Position numbers and translations under genes: made by a program. A DNA stretch of 64,000 nucleotides from contig NZ_JARUBM010000002.1 in the NCBI RefSeq assembly GCF_029626175.1, forward strand, positions 3,179,001 to 3,243,000, written 5' to 3'. This DNA comes from Micromonospora sp. WMMD1082 (GTDB lineage Bacteria; Actinomycetota; Actinomycetes; Mycobacteriales; Micromonosporaceae). The stretch's first letter is position 1. Each line of letters starts with the position of its first letter. Below the pieces are notes generated by a model. It ran no database searches. It saw nothing but the letters and a program-made list of their open reading frames with translations, and was not told the DNA's origin. Below, in pieces: positions 1 through 8,593 of the stretch.

Positions 1-65
1 ACGTCGGGCAGGTGCAGGGTGTCGGTGAGGTGGGCGAGTCCTCGGGTGGCGGCGGCGGTCAGCAT
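1..65 (-). CDS. 5' end of an unknown gene, cut by the window edge
   Basis: An ATG at 65 opens a minus-strand frame that stays open to base 1 (begins MLTAAATRGLAHLTDTLHL). It overlaps the stop of the upstream HD-domain gene by 7 nt, the tight coupling common in actinomycete operons. Only 21 residues are visible, so no function can be given. The support is the overlap and the absence of stops; a chance open frame is possible. Confidence 0.4.
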   Translation of the reverse strand, partial: MLTAAATRGLAHLTDTLHLPD

Positions 66-631
66 CGGGGGTCGGCGGCGTGGGTCAGCGCGGTGAGGGC
101 GTGGTGGAGGTGGGTGGCCATGGTGGCGGGTACGTGTGCGGTGGCGGCCTGGCACGCGGTGTGGAAGTGGGGCAGCAGGCGCCGCAGGGCAGGCCGGGCG
201 GCGAAGAACGCTTCGGGGTCGCCGCTGGTGTGGGCGCGGCGTACGAGGGAGGTGAACGCGACGATCTTGTCGGCGGTGGAGATGAGCAGGACCGGGCGGT
301 CGCTGGTGTCGATCGGCGGGTGGGGGGTGTCGAGGGCGGTGTGTTCGGCGTGTAGGGCGTACACGATGCGGGTGAGCTCGGGGTGGTAGCGGCGGGTCAG
401 GAGGTCGGGCAGGTCGATGTCGTCGGGGGCGACGTCGGGGGCGTCGTGGAGGAGGGCGGCGGCGATCAGGGTGGGTGGCGGGTCGGGTAGGTGTCGGGCG
501 AGGGTGACGGCGACGCGGACCGCGTGTACGAGGGCGGGCCGGTCGTCGATGAGGTGCCCGTGGCACCAGGTGCGGGCATCTGTGAGTGCCTGTGTGATGT
601 GGGGGTGGCGGGGCGTGGCGAGGACGGTCAC
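59..631 (-). CDS. HD-domain protein (RelA/SpoT-like HD fold)
   Basis: This is a 190-aa protein with the metal-binding HD doublet in AAALLHDAPDVAPDD (about residues 55-70), a histidine near residue 20 (TWCHGH), and the helix LLISTADKIVAF seen in the C-terminal part of (p)ppGpp-hydrolase-like HD domains. HD proteins of this size usually hydrolyse phosphate esters of nucleotides; the substrate cannot be read here. The frame is open upstream to 1060, but the GTG at 631 is preceded 8 nt away by AGGAGG, and the upstream extension would be antisense to the 658-1119 gene, so 631 is chosen. The two genes are divergent with only 26 nt between them. Confidence 0.8.
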   Translation of the reverse strand: MTVLATPRHPHITQALTDARTWCHGHLIDDRPALVHAVRVAVTLARHLPDPPPTLIAAALLHDAPDVAPDDIDLPDLLTRRYHPELTRIVYALHAEHTALDTPHPPIDTSDRPVLLISTADKIVAFTSLVRRAHTSGDPEAFFAARPALRRLLPHFHTACQAATAHVPATMATHLHHALTALTHAADPRC

Positions 632-657
632 GGTGCGGGCCTCCTGCTGCTCGTAGC

Positions 658-1119
658 ATGGCGGGTATGGAACCTGGTCCACTGCCGCGGTGGGAGGACG
701 AGACCTGCGCGGTGTGCCCGGCACAGGCGTTGGGGCCGGGCCGGTTCGACGTGGTCGACCGGCCGGGCCCGCAGTACGCCTACCGGCCGGCGGCGGGGTG
801 GCGGGTCGGACCGGACGGGCGGCCGGTGTGTGTGCATCCGTTCCGGGTCGGGCTGCCGCCGGGCCGTTACGCCTCGGCGGGTGAGCGGCTGCCGGAGGTG
901 GCCGGGCAGCGGCCCGCGCCCAGCGCGGCGGCGCTGGAACTGCCCGCGGAGCTGGACGACCTGGAGGGATGGCTGGTGGCCACGCTGCGGGTCGCGCCGG
1001 AGGAGGGCCTGTTCGCGGCGGTGGCGCGGGCGGAGAGGTTGGCCGGTGAACGGTTCGCACCCGGCGCGGTGGTGGCGGCGTTGCGCCGGGTGCTCTCCGT
1101 CGAGCTGGCCAACCGGTGA
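658..1119 (+). CDS. hypothetical protein
   Basis: I do not recognise this 153-aa protein. The N-terminal third is rich in Pro, Trp and Cys (RWEDETCAVCPAQ, then a VCVHPF stretch), and the C-terminal half (from about residue 88) reads as an amphipathic helical domain (ELDDLEGWLVATLRVAPEEG). No signal peptide or membrane segment is evident. The start may be the ATG at 658 or the one at 667 (MAGMEPGP). It is divergent from the HD-domain gene and converges on the unknown gene ending at 1130. Confidence 0.6.
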   Translation: MAGMEPGPLPRWEDETCAVCPAQALGPGRFDVVDRPGPQYAYRPAAGWRVGPDGRPVCVHPFRVGLPPGRYASAGERLPEVAGQRPAPSAAALELPAELDDLEGWLVATLRVAPEEGLFAAVARAERLAGERFAPGAVVAALRRVLSVELANR

Positions 1120-1129
1120 GACCGCGGGG

Positions 1130-1735
1130 TCAGACGGCGGCCAACTGCGGGCTGCCGTCGGGGCTGAAGGTGAGGTCGTGGCTGCGTCCGCCGCGGCCGA
1201 TGCCGACGCTGCCGTAGTGCGCGTTGAGGATGGCCAGGCGCCGGTCGACCTCGGCAGCGTCGAGCCAGTACCGGGCCGGCGGCACGCCCCACCCGGCGGC
1301 GGTGTAGTAGTCGTCGGTGATGCAGCCGCTGGTGTAGCCGAAGTCCTCCAACTCGGTGGCGTGCGGGAAGATCACGCCGAGGTCGGCCTGCATCTGGCTC
1401 ATCAGGGTGAACTGGGCCAGCACGGCGTGGACCATCTCGTCCACCGGGGCCGGCACCAGCAGCTCCGCGGCTTCCTCGTCGCCGCCGGTCAGCTCGAACA
1501 CGGCGGCCTTGAGCGCCAGCACCCGCACCGCTTCGACCAGCAGCGGTGCCGCGTCGCGCTCGAGCGACCACTGCGCCACCGTCGGGTAGCCGGTGAACGT
1601 GGCCCAACACGTCGAGTACCTCATCGAGGAGCCGTTGAGCCGCTCCCACCCGGGGTGTTCCCGCATCATGTCGAGGATCTGCGCTGCTCGCCGGCCCACC
1701 GCTTCGGCGGCCGGCATCCGCACCGTTGTCGTCAT
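1130..1735 (-). CDS. hypothetical protein
   Basis: This is a 201-aa soluble-looking protein of unknown family. It has an N-terminal helical part (RRAAQILDMMREHPGWERLNG), a central helical stretch around EAVRVLALKAAVFELTG, and a Tyr/Gly-rich end (DFGYTSGCITDDYYTAAGWG). The ATG at 1735 has GGGAGAGG two bases upstream on the minus strand and excludes a long open but implausible N-terminal extension. It is divergent from the TPR-type regulator at 1943, so the 200-bp gap with its inverted repeat is probably a shared control region. Confidence 0.65.
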   Translation of the reverse strand: MTTTVRMPAAEAVGRRAAQILDMMREHPGWERLNGSSMRYSTCWATFTGYPTVAQWSLERDAAPLLVEAVRVLALKAAVFELTGGDEEAAELLVPAPVDEMVHAVLAQFTLMSQMQADLGVIFPHATELEDFGYTSGCITDDYYTAAGWGVPPARYWLDAAEVDRRLAILNAHYGSVGIGRGGRSHDLTFSPDGSPQLAAV

Positions 1736-1879
1736 GGCCTCTCCCTTGGATGTAGGGGTGTACCGGCGCGGCGCCCGAGCGTTCCACCGCGTCGACCGCC
1801 GCGCCGGCTTGTCTCCGACGGTATGGATTACCGCCGATGCCCCGGCAGGGTGTGTTGCGGGCAGCCGGTGCGGCGCATT

Positions 1880-1905
1880 CACACAAGGTGTGAGCGCGTC
1901 ACACC
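1880..1905. promoter_or_regulatory. operator-like inverted repeat between divergent genes
   Basis: The gap between the divergent genes at 1735 and 1943 contains CACAC-AAG-GTGTG at 1880-1892, followed six bases later by a further TCACACC. A perfect 5+5 bp palindrome plus a repeated half-site about 40 nt before a regulator gene is what an autoregulatory operator would look like. No convincing -35/-10 pair was recognised. Confidence 0.35.
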
Positions 1906-1942
1906 CCTTCGCCGCGGCGGTGACGGGTTCTACGCTGAACGG

Positions 1943-3274
1943 ATGGCGGAGGTGAACATCCTGCTCGATGCTCTCCTCGACCGCGCGGGCCTGTCCCACG
2001 CCGGTCTGGCCCGCCAGCTGACCCGCCTCGACCGCACGTTGCGCTACGACCACGCGTCGGTGGCCCGGTGGATCCGCGACCACGCGATCCCCCGGAACCC
2101 GGTGCCGCTGCTGATCTGCCGGATCATCGGCGAACGCCTGAATATCACCGTCACACCGGCTGACATCGGCATGACCCGCACGCCGACCGACGAGAACGCC
2201 CTGGCCGTGGCCCACCTGGTCGAGCGGGCCGCCGCGGTCTGGCGCGGCGACCAGAAAGGCCAACATCCCCGCGCGGTGCTGACCGGCGCGCAGGCCGTCG
2301 CGCCGCTGTGGGAATGGGAACACCCACCCGACGACGACAACCTCACCCAGCCCGGCCGCCGCCGCGTCGACCCCACCGACGTGGCCCGCCTGCGTCACGC
2401 CCGCGTCCGCTATCAGGAGATGTACCGGCGGGTCGGCGGCGTCCCCGTCAGAACACGGATCATGGCCACCCTCACCAGCCACGCCACCCCACTGCTGCGC
2501 GACGCCTACGACAACCGGCAGGGCCGCGACCTGTTCCAAGCCGTCGCCGGGCTGGCCGCTCTCGCCGGCGTCTGCGCCTACGACGCCAACCACCAGCCCC
2601 TGAGCCAACGTCACCTGCTCACCGCGCTGCGCCTGGCCAAAGCCTCCGGTGACCGCCCGCTCGGCGCCTACGTCGTCGCGATCATGGCCACCCAGGCCCT
2701 GCACCTGGACGAGTACCGGCTCGTCGTGCAGTACGCCCAAGCCGCCCTGCGCGCCGCCGGTCCCGTCATCTCCCCGGCGCTGGCCGCCGACCTGCACTCC
2801 CTCGCCGGCAAGGCATACGCCCGCATCGGCGACACAGCCGGCAGCCACCAACACCTGCGGCAGGCCGAAGCCCTCGCCACGCGCCTGGACCCCGGCACCG
2901 GACCCGCCGAAGTGTCCTACGTCCAACCCGGCCTCGTCGAAACCCAGATCGCCGAAGCCCTGCGCCGCCTCGGAGACCTCACCGCCGCCCACACCTACGC
3001 CACCGAATCCGTCCGCACCGCCGGCGCCACGCACCTACGCGGCCAGGTCCACCGCCACGCCGGCCTCGCGCTCATCCTCACCGCCCAAGGCGACCTCGAC
3101 CGCGCCAGCCACACCGGACACCAGATGCTCGACCGGCTCACCGGCATGGAATCCGGACGGCTCACCGACCGCATCCGCCAGGTCGCCACCGCGCTGAAAC
3201 CCTACGCAACCCAACCCGCGGTTGCCGCGTTCCTGCAACGAGCACACCACCACACCGACCCGACAGGACCCTGA
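1943..3274 (+). CDS. helix-turn-helix/TPR-type transcriptional regulator
   Basis: This 443-aa protein starts with an XRE-like DNA-binding segment (ILLDALLDRAGLSHAGLARQ, then HASVARWIRDH, residues 5-45). A linker and a long alpha-helical TPR-like region follow (about 150-440), with repeated A/L-rich helix pairs such as HSLAGKAYARIGDTAGSHQH. This architecture is common for actinomycete regulators of secondary metabolism and development. The open frame extends far upstream, but MAEVNILL at 1943 is the first residue that fits the family. Its TGA overlaps the ATG of the NUDIX gene by one base, so the two are translationally coupled. An operator-like palindrome lies just upstream. Confidence 0.8.
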   Translation: MAEVNILLDALLDRAGLSHAGLARQLTRLDRTLRYDHASVARWIRDHAIPRNPVPLLICRIIGERLNITVTPADIGMTRTPTDENALAVAHLVERAAAVWRGDQKGQHPRAVLTGAQAVAPLWEWEHPPDDDNLTQPGRRRVDPTDVARLRHARVRYQEMYRRVGGVPVRTRIMATLTSHATPLLRDAYDNRQGRDLFQAVAGLAALAGVCAYDANHQPLSQRHLLTALRLAKASGDRPLGAYVVAIMATQALHLDEYRLVVQYAQAALRAAGPVISPALAADLHSLAGKAYARIGDTAGSHQHLRQAEALATRLDPGTGPAEVSYVQPGLVETQIAEALRRLGDLTAAHTYATESVRTAGATHLRGQVHRHAGLALILTAQGDLDRASHTGHQMLDRLTGMESGRLTDRIRQVATALKPYATQPAVAAFLQRAHHHTDPTGP

Positions 3275-3798
3275 TGCGCTGGAAGATCCACTCCGAACGG
3301 ACCCTCTACCAAGACCCCTGGGTCCACCTCGCCAGCGCCGACGTCGAACTACCCGACGGCCGCCACCTCGACCACCGCCTCATCCGCACCGCCGCACCGG
3401 GCGCCGGCCTCGCCATCGTCACCGACGGCCGAGTTCTGCTCATCTGGCGACACCGCTTCATCACCAACACCTGGGGCTGGGAAATCCCCCAAGGCAGCAT
3501 CCAACCCGGAGAAGAACCCGCCACCGCCGCCGCCCGCGAAGCCGAAGAAGAAACCGGCTGGCGCGCCCAAGGCCCCATCACCCCACTGCTCTACACCCAA
3601 CCTTCACCCGGGCTGATGACCAGCGAACACCACATCTACACCGCCACAGACGCCACACACCTCGGCAAACCCGAGGACCAACACGAAAGCCAGAAAGTCG
3701 ACTGGGTACCCCTGGCCGACGTACGCCGTCTCATCGCCAAACGCGACATCGTCGCCGGCACCACCATCGCCGCTCTCTGCCTCATCATGATCGGTTAG
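3274..3798 (+). CDS. NUDIX hydrolase
   Basis: This 174-aa protein carries a complete NUDIX box at about residues 71-93 (G-x5-E-x7-REAEEETGW), preceded by WGWEIPQG, the usual strand leading into the box. NUDIX enzymes hydrolyse nucleoside diphosphates linked to another moiety (ADP-ribose, nucleotide sugars, oxidised nucleotides), using Mg2+ bound by the box glutamates. The E-rich box with WEIPQGSI resembles ADP-ribose pyrophosphatase-type members, but the substrate is not certain. It is coupled to the preceding TPR-type regulator by a one-base stop/start overlap. Confidence 0.85.
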   Translation: MRWKIHSERTLYQDPWVHLASADVELPDGRHLDHRLIRTAAPGAGLAIVTDGRVLLIWRHRFITNTWGWEIPQGSIQPGEEPATAAAREAEEETGWRAQGPITPLLYTQPSPGLMTSEHHIYTATDATHLGKPEDQHESQKVDWVPLADVRRLIAKRDIVAGTTIAALCLIMIG

Positions 3799-4255
3799 CA
3801 GAAGATGGTGCACTACCGCTATTGACCCGATGCCGCCGGCATCACCCGCAGCTGCATTCGCCCCGTGCCTCGCGAACACAAGGCCTGTCAAAGCATCCCA
3901 GCTGGTATCATTCGGTCAGCGATCTGATCAGCCGAAAGAGTTTCGGGCGGCGAAGACCGGGTCGGTGTGGGACGCGCACCAACATCCTTCACCGCGAAAG
4001 CTGTCTGCCTCTACGGCTTATGCCCCTGGCTGGGCCCACCAGGTAATCCAACACAAGACGAACGTGGTCGGCCTGACCTGGGAGGCCGGGCCCACGCCCG
4101 CCGGAGCGGTGACCCTCTACGCCCAGTGGTGAAGCTGGAGGTGCCACAGGTCGCCGATCCCGCGCCCCACCTGGTGGGCGACCGGCTGGCGAATGCTGCG
4201 GGCAACCGGTCACTCGCGTACCGCCCGAATCTCGCACGACCGTGACCTGATCGGT
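3799..4255. other. intergenic stretch, no supported gene
   Basis: No convincing coding sequence is seen. One short plus-strand frame (3830-4132) ends in AGAVTLYAQW, which resembles the end of Listeria-Bacteroides (InlB-type) repeat units. The rest of the frame does not look like protein, so at most it is a decayed remnant. Confidence 0.3.
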
Positions 4256-4870
4256 CTACGGGGCCGTGGCGCCCTGGACCGGCGTAGCGGTGCGCAGTTG
4301 CCTGACGGTGTCGCGGAGGTCATCGACGCTGGGCAGGTCCGTGCTGCGAGCGCCTCGCGTGTCGGGTGAAAACAGCGCCAGGCGCGGCGCGGGCGAGGCG
4401 ACGGTGCCGCCGTCCCGGATCTGCGCGTGGGTGTGGTGCGGGGACAGGGTGATCTGCGTTCGGCGGCCGGTGGACACCACCAGCGTGTGCCGCCGGAGAG
4501 CGACCGGCTCGGGGGCGGTGCGGACGCGGTCGAGTTCGTCGTCGGTGATCCGGTGCAGGTGCCAGGTGCCCAGCCGCCGAGGGGTGAGCACGACGGCGCT
4601 GCCGTCCTCGCTGCGGTAGGTGACGGAGGTGGCCATGTCGCGCACGAGCGTCCCCAACTCGTCGTTGAGCGCGGCGCGGTCGTGGTGCACGCGCCAGAAC
4701 CGTACGCTGCGCAGCTCCAGCCAGAATCCGATCGCGGCCACCCCGACGGCGAGTATCCACCGCCAGTCGCCGGTGAGGAGCGCGGCCAGCCCGGCGGCGG
4801 CGCCGAGGGCGCCGCCCAGCCACAACGCGCCCGGCGTCGGGCGGGAGGGAACCGTCGAGAATGCGGACAT
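4256..4870 (-). CDS. small membrane protein of unknown function
   Basis: This 204-aa protein has two hydrophobic segments at about residues 15-32 (ALWLGGALGAAAGLAALL) and 36-52 (WRWILAVGVAAIGFWLEL), followed by a soluble domain with YRSEDGSAVVLTPRRLGTWHLHRI and a Ser/Arg-rich tail. It is probably anchored in the membrane by the N-terminal hairpin. The ATG at 4870 has GAGGAG four bases upstream. No family is recognised. Confidence 0.65.
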   Translation of the reverse strand: MSAFSTVPSRPTPGALWLGGALGAAAGLAALLTGDWRWILAVGVAAIGFWLELRSVRFWRVHHDRAALNDELGTLVRDMATSVTYRSEDGSAVVLTPRRLGTWHLHRITDDELDRVRTAPEPVALRRHTLVVSTGRRTQITLSPHHTHAQIRDGGTVASPAPRLALFSPDTRGARSTDLPSVDDLRDTVRQLRTATPVQGATAP

Positions 4871-5043
4871 GCTGCTCCTCGCTGAGCTACCGCTGAGACT
4901 GCTCTGCCTGGCTTGTCGCGGGCCGAAGGGGTGTGCCGTGAAAGGGGACCGCCGCGGAGGCGCCCGTAGCCGCTAAGGCTACAGATCCGTTTCCCGGATG
5001 GACACCTCGGCCGAGGTGGATGCGCAGTCACGAACGTGCGCGA

Positions 5044-5330
5044 CTACGCCTGCCATCGGGCGGCGGCTAGGACCAGGGCGGCGACCTGGCAGACGGCCAG
5101 GCTGTGTAGGTACAGGCTGGCCGCGTCGAAGCCGGCCGGGGCCAGGCCCCAACCCTCCCAGTCCGTGATCCAGCAGCCGGGGGTGGTGAGCTGGGCCGAG
5201 TCGCGTTCCATGGTCTCCCAGCTGGCCCACGCCCGGGGCAGCCCCCACCGGACACCGGGTGGCTGCGGCGGGTCGGTGAACCCGCCGACGGGGACGTCGG
5301 GGCGTTCTGGGACGCCAACGCCACCGCCGC
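5044..5330 (-). pseudogene. C-terminal fragment of an aminoglycoside-phosphotransferase-like gene
   Basis: The minus strand encodes ...TTPGCWITDWEGWGLAPAG followed by FDAASLYLHSLAV, which matches the Mg2+-binding DW/E motif and following helix of actinomycete phosphotransferase-fold proteins (typical form: LLDWEGWGLAPAGYDAATLY). The upstream catalytic loop, normally HGDxHxxN, is degraded to RDSAQLT, and no N-terminal lobe is present. The fragment cannot be an active kinase. The upper boundary is approximate. Confidence 0.55.
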
Positions 5331-5488
5331 GCAGCAGCTGTCCGGTCTGCGGGGCCGGACGGGTTGGCGTGGCCTCACCAGGTCGCGTTGTGGTTGGGTG
5401 TGACGGCGTGGTTCGGCCCCAGGGGTGCTGGTATTGACCATCACGCCGGGTTGACGTTTGTTGTCGGTGCGTTGATCGAGGAGTCCTC

Positions 5489-5794
5489 GTGGCTGTTAAG
5501 GGGCATCGCGTCACCGTCGAGCATGTGGAGTTCCTCGTTGCCCGCAACGGGCCGGTCGACCACGGCGCGACCATGTTGGTCGATGCTGACGACGGCATCC
5601 GCATCGTCGACCCCAACCTGGTCCTGCGGCCCGGATCAGGGGTTCGTCGAGTCTTGCTGGCCCGCGGCGACCTGGTCGATGGCGCCCAGGCTGCGGGGCT
5701 GACGACATCTGCGTTCGTGCGGGCCAACGCGGGCCGGATCGCCGCCGAGTTGAACACCGTCCTCGATGAGACGGAGTCCGCCGTAGCCCCTTGA
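5489..5794 (+). CDS. hypothetical small protein
   Basis: This 101-aa protein begins with GTG at 5489, which has GAGGAG five bases upstream. The N-terminal half is strand-rich (HRVTVEHVEFLVARNGPVDHG); the C-terminal half ends with helices (AAGLTTSAFVRANAGRIAAELNTVLDE). It has no signal peptide or membrane segment. It is not recognised; size and composition would suit a small regulatory or immunity-type protein, but nothing shows that. Confidence 0.5.
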   Translation: MAVKGHRVTVEHVEFLVARNGPVDHGATMLVDADDGIRIVDPNLVLRPGSGVRRVLLARGDLVDGAQAAGLTTSAFVRANAGRIAAELNTVLDETESAVAP

Positions 5795-6465
5795 CGGCGC
5801 GATTGATCTTGGGCTCGACGTGCTGGCACCTGGTTCGGTGTGGCCGGTGTGGAGGGCTGACGATTCAGACCGCTCCGTGACGGGTCCGCCTGCAGAACCC
5901 CGGCGAGGGCCCAGATTGCGGCGGGTAGCCCGGCGCGGGGGTGAGGGCGCCGACGTCCGACGTAGGAGCGGGCGAAGGCGTTGGTGAGCAGTCTGCGGAC
6001 CAGTTCGGTGTGCGACGACGTCCGGCCGCCCGCGACAACGGTGCCCGTGCCCGCCGCTGTACTGGAACAGGCGCGGCAAGCTCGGGGCCCCGTCCCGTGT
6101 GCACAGTATCGCCGACAGGACCGGCGACAGCGCGGAGACTGCGACGCCCATCACGGAAAGTAGTTGAGTGTTGTCGGAGTGGTGGCTGGGGGACGGAGAC
6201 GATTCGTTGCCGACGGGTCGGTGGCGTGCAATTTGCATGCCCGTCTGCCTGTCGGCGGGTTAGGTAGTCGCCCGACCCGATCGGCCAACAATGGCCAGGA
6301 ACCACGGGAAACCTTCACGACAGTCACTGAGTAGCGGACTCGGTGTGCGACGCCACCGGGGCGGTCGGACGGCGTCGTGGTGGATATCGGCGGGGATCGT
6401 CACCACGGTCCATGTCACGCGTTGCAATCCACGCGGGACGCTCTCGCATTGGTCTCCGTGCACGC
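5795..6465. other. no supported gene
   Basis: About 670 bp without a confident gene. On the minus strand, short stretches around 5870-6010 (TELVRRLLTNAFARSYVGRR) and 6100-6200 (MGVAVSALSPVLSAIL) look protein-like but are in different frames. They could be remnants of one decayed gene. Confidence 0.3.
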
Positions 6466-6702
6466 GTGACGGAGAAGGATGACGGACCTCAGGTTCCGGA
6501 CGAAGAGCGCCCTGCCGACCCGGGACCGCAGCCAGCGGCGTCGTGTCGGGATGGGCGGGCACTGACGGCGACGGCGATCGCCTGCGACCTTGCGGCGGAT
6601 GTGCTGCAGGGGGCGGGACGCGATGGCCCTGCCGTCACCGTCAAGGCCATCGCCCACCTGCTACACCTGGCCAGCGTGTTCCAGCATCACGGCCAGAGGT
6701 AG
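6466..6702 (+). CDS. possible small hypothetical protein
   Basis: A GTG at 6466 opens a 78-aa frame: a charged Pro-rich start (VTEKDDGPQVPDEERPADPG), then two amphipathic helices (TATAIACDLAADVLQG and TVKAIAHLLHLASVFQHH). The helical part has good actinomycete codon bias, which is the main support. The ribosome-binding site is weak, the true start could differ, and no family is recognised. Confidence 0.35.
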   Translation: MTEKDDGPQVPDEERPADPGPQPAASCRDGRALTATAIACDLAADVLQGAGRDGPAVTVKAIAHLLHLASVFQHHGQR

Positions 6703-6989
6703 CGCTACCGGTGCGGGGTCGGCAGCCAGCCGGCCCCGCGCCCATCACTTCCAGCAACGATCCGCTCGGCCTGGCGTAACGAACACGTGACACCGCGCCC
6801 TGTCCGCTACCACCACCGCTGGCTCGAGTTCGACACCGGGATGCTCGCCTGTCCCCTGGGTGGGGCATCGAGGCGGGGGAGCGGTGGAAGCCGCCGACCT
6901 AGCTTGGCCCGCAGGCTGTCGCGATGGGCACACGACCGAGGTTATGACTCGCCGTAGGCGGTTGCTGCCGCAGCGTACGATTGCCTCTA

Positions 6990-7057
6990 CTATAAACTGT
7001 GTCGCTCGTTGTCAATAGTCGCGAGGGCACTTCAACTACACCGTATGGATGTGAAGT
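6990..7057. promoter_or_regulatory. AT-rich control region with inverted repeats upstream of the DUF397 gene
   Basis: The sequence just upstream of the DUF397 gene is unusually AT-rich for the window (CTACTATAAACTG). It contains ACTTCA (7029-7034) and TGAAGT (7052-7057) as a 6-bp inverted repeat around a 17-nt centre, and ACTAT/ATAGT arms further upstream. This looks like a promoter with an operator, possibly for the helix-turn-helix partner encoded at 7446-8318. The binding protein is not shown. Confidence 0.35.
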
Positions 7058-7109
7058 AGAGCAAAGGTGATGCCTGGTGGTACCAGGATGATCCTCTCGG
7101 AGGTGTGAC

Positions 7110-7313
7110 GTGACAGGTGTTGACTGGCGGAAGAGTTCGAGAAGCGGGGCGGGTGACAACAACTGCGTCGAGGTGGCGTGCCACGACGACGCCGTGTTCG
7201 TGCGGGATTCTCAGGACCGGTCGGGTCCGGTTCTTGCTTTCGGGCGAGACTCGTGGGCGTCCCTGACGCGTGGATTGAGAAGCGGGCCGATGGTGGCGGC
7301 AGATGCCGGCTGA
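7110..7313 (+). CDS. DUF397 domain protein
   Basis: This 67-aa protein reads DWRKSSRSGAGDNNCVEVA, then VFVRDSQDRSGPVLAF and DSWASLTRGLRSG, the full DUF397 pattern (WrKSSyS...NCVEVA...vaVRDSKdp.gpvLaf). DUF397 proteins are small actinomycete partners of helix-turn-helix/DUF5753 proteins; several such pairs behave like toxin-antitoxin or developmental switches. The GTG at 7110 has GGAGG seven bases upstream. The likely partner is the convergent gene ending at 7446. In most genomes the two are in tandem, so this facing arrangement is less usual. Confidence 0.85.
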   Translation: MTGVDWRKSSRSGAGDNNCVEVACHDDAVFVRDSQDRSGPVLAFGRDSWASLTRGLRSGPMVAADAG

Positions 7314-7445
7314 CCGCTGCGGAAGCGACGGGTGCGGCGAGCGGACTCGCCCGCTGCGGCTCGAAGGAGCGCGCTCCGGTTGACGGAGAGCTGGTCCCGC
7401 TCCGGTGCGTCGCTGCGGTGGTGGCAGATGTAGGCCGGGTGCGGC

Positions 7446-8318
7446 CTACATCTGTGCGCGCACCTCGTCGATGAGGTCCGCGGTGTCCGCCTCACTGAGT
7501 GCGTGGTTCTCCAGTTCCGCGAACTGCTTCAGGTAGAGCGATATCACGCTCGCGTCCTCGCGTGTGGCCAGGCTGTGGGGCCCGTTTTCGAGGAACAGGA
7601 GGTCGTCGTCGCCGTCGTCGGGGAACTCCAGGATGGCGAAGGGTCCCATGAGCCCGATGTGGGCCCCGTGTGAGAACCGGACCACGCGCAGGTGGACGTG
7701 GTGGCGGCGGCCGATGTCGTTGAGGTGCGCCAGCTGGCGCTGCATGACCCTGGCGCTGCCGTCGACGGCGCCGACCGCGCGTCGGATCACCGCCTCGTCG
7801 AGGATGAAGAACAGGGTGGGTGGGTCCGCGCGGTCGAGGATTTCCTGCCGCCTCATGCGCACCTCCAGTTGCCTGTTCATGTGGCGCGGCGAGGTGCCCG
7901 GCGGGTTGAAGGCGTGGATGACCGCCCGGGCGTACTCCTCGGTCTGCAGCAGGCCCGGCAGGATGAGCGACTCGGACTGCCGCAGCACCGACGCCGAGCC
8001 CTCGAATCCCAGGTAGATGAGGAAGTCCTGGTTGAGCACGTCCCGGTAGACGCTCCAGTGCTGCTTCCGGCTCTGCATCGCCATTTCGACGTAGGCCGCG
8101 ACCTGGTCGGGATCGGTGATCCCGTACAGCCCGAGCAGTGCCGTGAGATCGGTGGCCGAGATACCCACCTGCCCGGTCTCGATCCGGATGATCTTCGCTG
8201 TTCCCCACCTCAGCTTCTGGGCGGCGTCCTTCTGGGTCAGCCCCGTCGCCTCCCGCGCCTGCCGCAGGCGGACCCGCAACCGTCGACGTTGGACCGTGGG
8301 GTCGATGTCCTGCACCAT
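7446..8318 (-). CDS. helix-turn-helix protein with DUF5753 (Scr1-like) C-terminal domain
   Basis: This 290-aa protein has an XRE helix-turn-helix at residues 13-65 (LRQAREATGLTQKDAAQKL, then IIRIETGQVGIS) and a DUF5753-type domain thereafter. That domain shows SESLILPGLLQTEEYARAV, a charged RMRRQEIL helix, PPTLFFILDEAVIRR, VVRFSHGAH and FAILEFPDD. Such proteins usually bind DNA at their own promoter and are controlled by a DUF397 partner, here facing it at 7110-7313. The ATG at 8318 has a G-rich ribosome-binding site upstream. The promoter region carries nested inverted repeats. Confidence 0.9.
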   Translation of the reverse strand: MVQDIDPTVQRRRLRVRLRQAREATGLTQKDAAQKLRWGTAKIIRIETGQVGISATDLTALLGLYGITDPDQVAAYVEMAMQSRKQHWSVYRDVLNQDFLIYLGFEGSASVLRQSESLILPGLLQTEEYARAVIHAFNPPGTSPRHMNRQLEVRMRRQEILDRADPPTLFFILDEAVIRRAVGAVDGSARVMQRQLAHLNDIGRRHHVHLRVVRFSHGAHIGLMGPFAILEFPDDGDDDLLFLENGPHSLATREDASVISLYLKQFAELENHALSEADTADLIDEVRAQM

Positions 8319-8373
8319 ACGTCCGACTTCCCCCTATGCCAGCATGCGGACCACGTCATGGCGACACTAGACG

Positions 8374-8426
8374 ACTACCCGCAGTGATCTACTATGTGTT
8401 GGGTAGTGACCATGTGTGCGTCACTA
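8374..8426. promoter_or_regulatory. nested inverted repeats upstream of the DUF5753 regulator
   Basis: ACTACCC (8374-8380) pairs with GGGTAGT (8401-8407), and the overlapping TAGTGAC (8404-8410) pairs with GTCACTA (8420-8426). Another GTAGTCACAC follows at 8431. All lie 55-120 nt upstream of the start at 8318. Overlapping dyads sharing the TAGT core suggest two alternative dimer sites, probably an autoregulatory operator (inference). Confidence 0.4.
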
Positions 8427-8593
8427 TTTGGTAGTCACACATTGCGTGTACGATCGCACGCTGGCGCTCAACTTGCTACCTGCACGTTCCGCATCGCCCG
8501 ACCGACCTGGGGGACACCGCCGCCGACGTGGCTTGACGAGGCAACGATGCCTCCACCCGACAACGCCAACCATCACGAACCGGAGACCACGCG

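Noticed and set aside
491..1942. Long open frame in front of the TPR-type regulator (starting at 491)
   Set aside because: It is antisense to the HD-domain gene and the 1130-1735 gene, Arg/Gly-rich and unlike protein; it is a high-GC shadow frame. Only the part from 1943 is kept.
1130..3034. 634-codon minus-strand frame
   Set aside because: The part upstream of 1735 is Gly/Val/Asp-rich antisense of the regulator gene; the real gene starts at 1735 with a good ribosome-binding site.
3830..4132. Possible InlB-type repeat protein ending in VTLYAQW
   Set aside because: Only the last ~12 residues fit the repeat; the remainder is not protein-like and has no ribosome-binding site.
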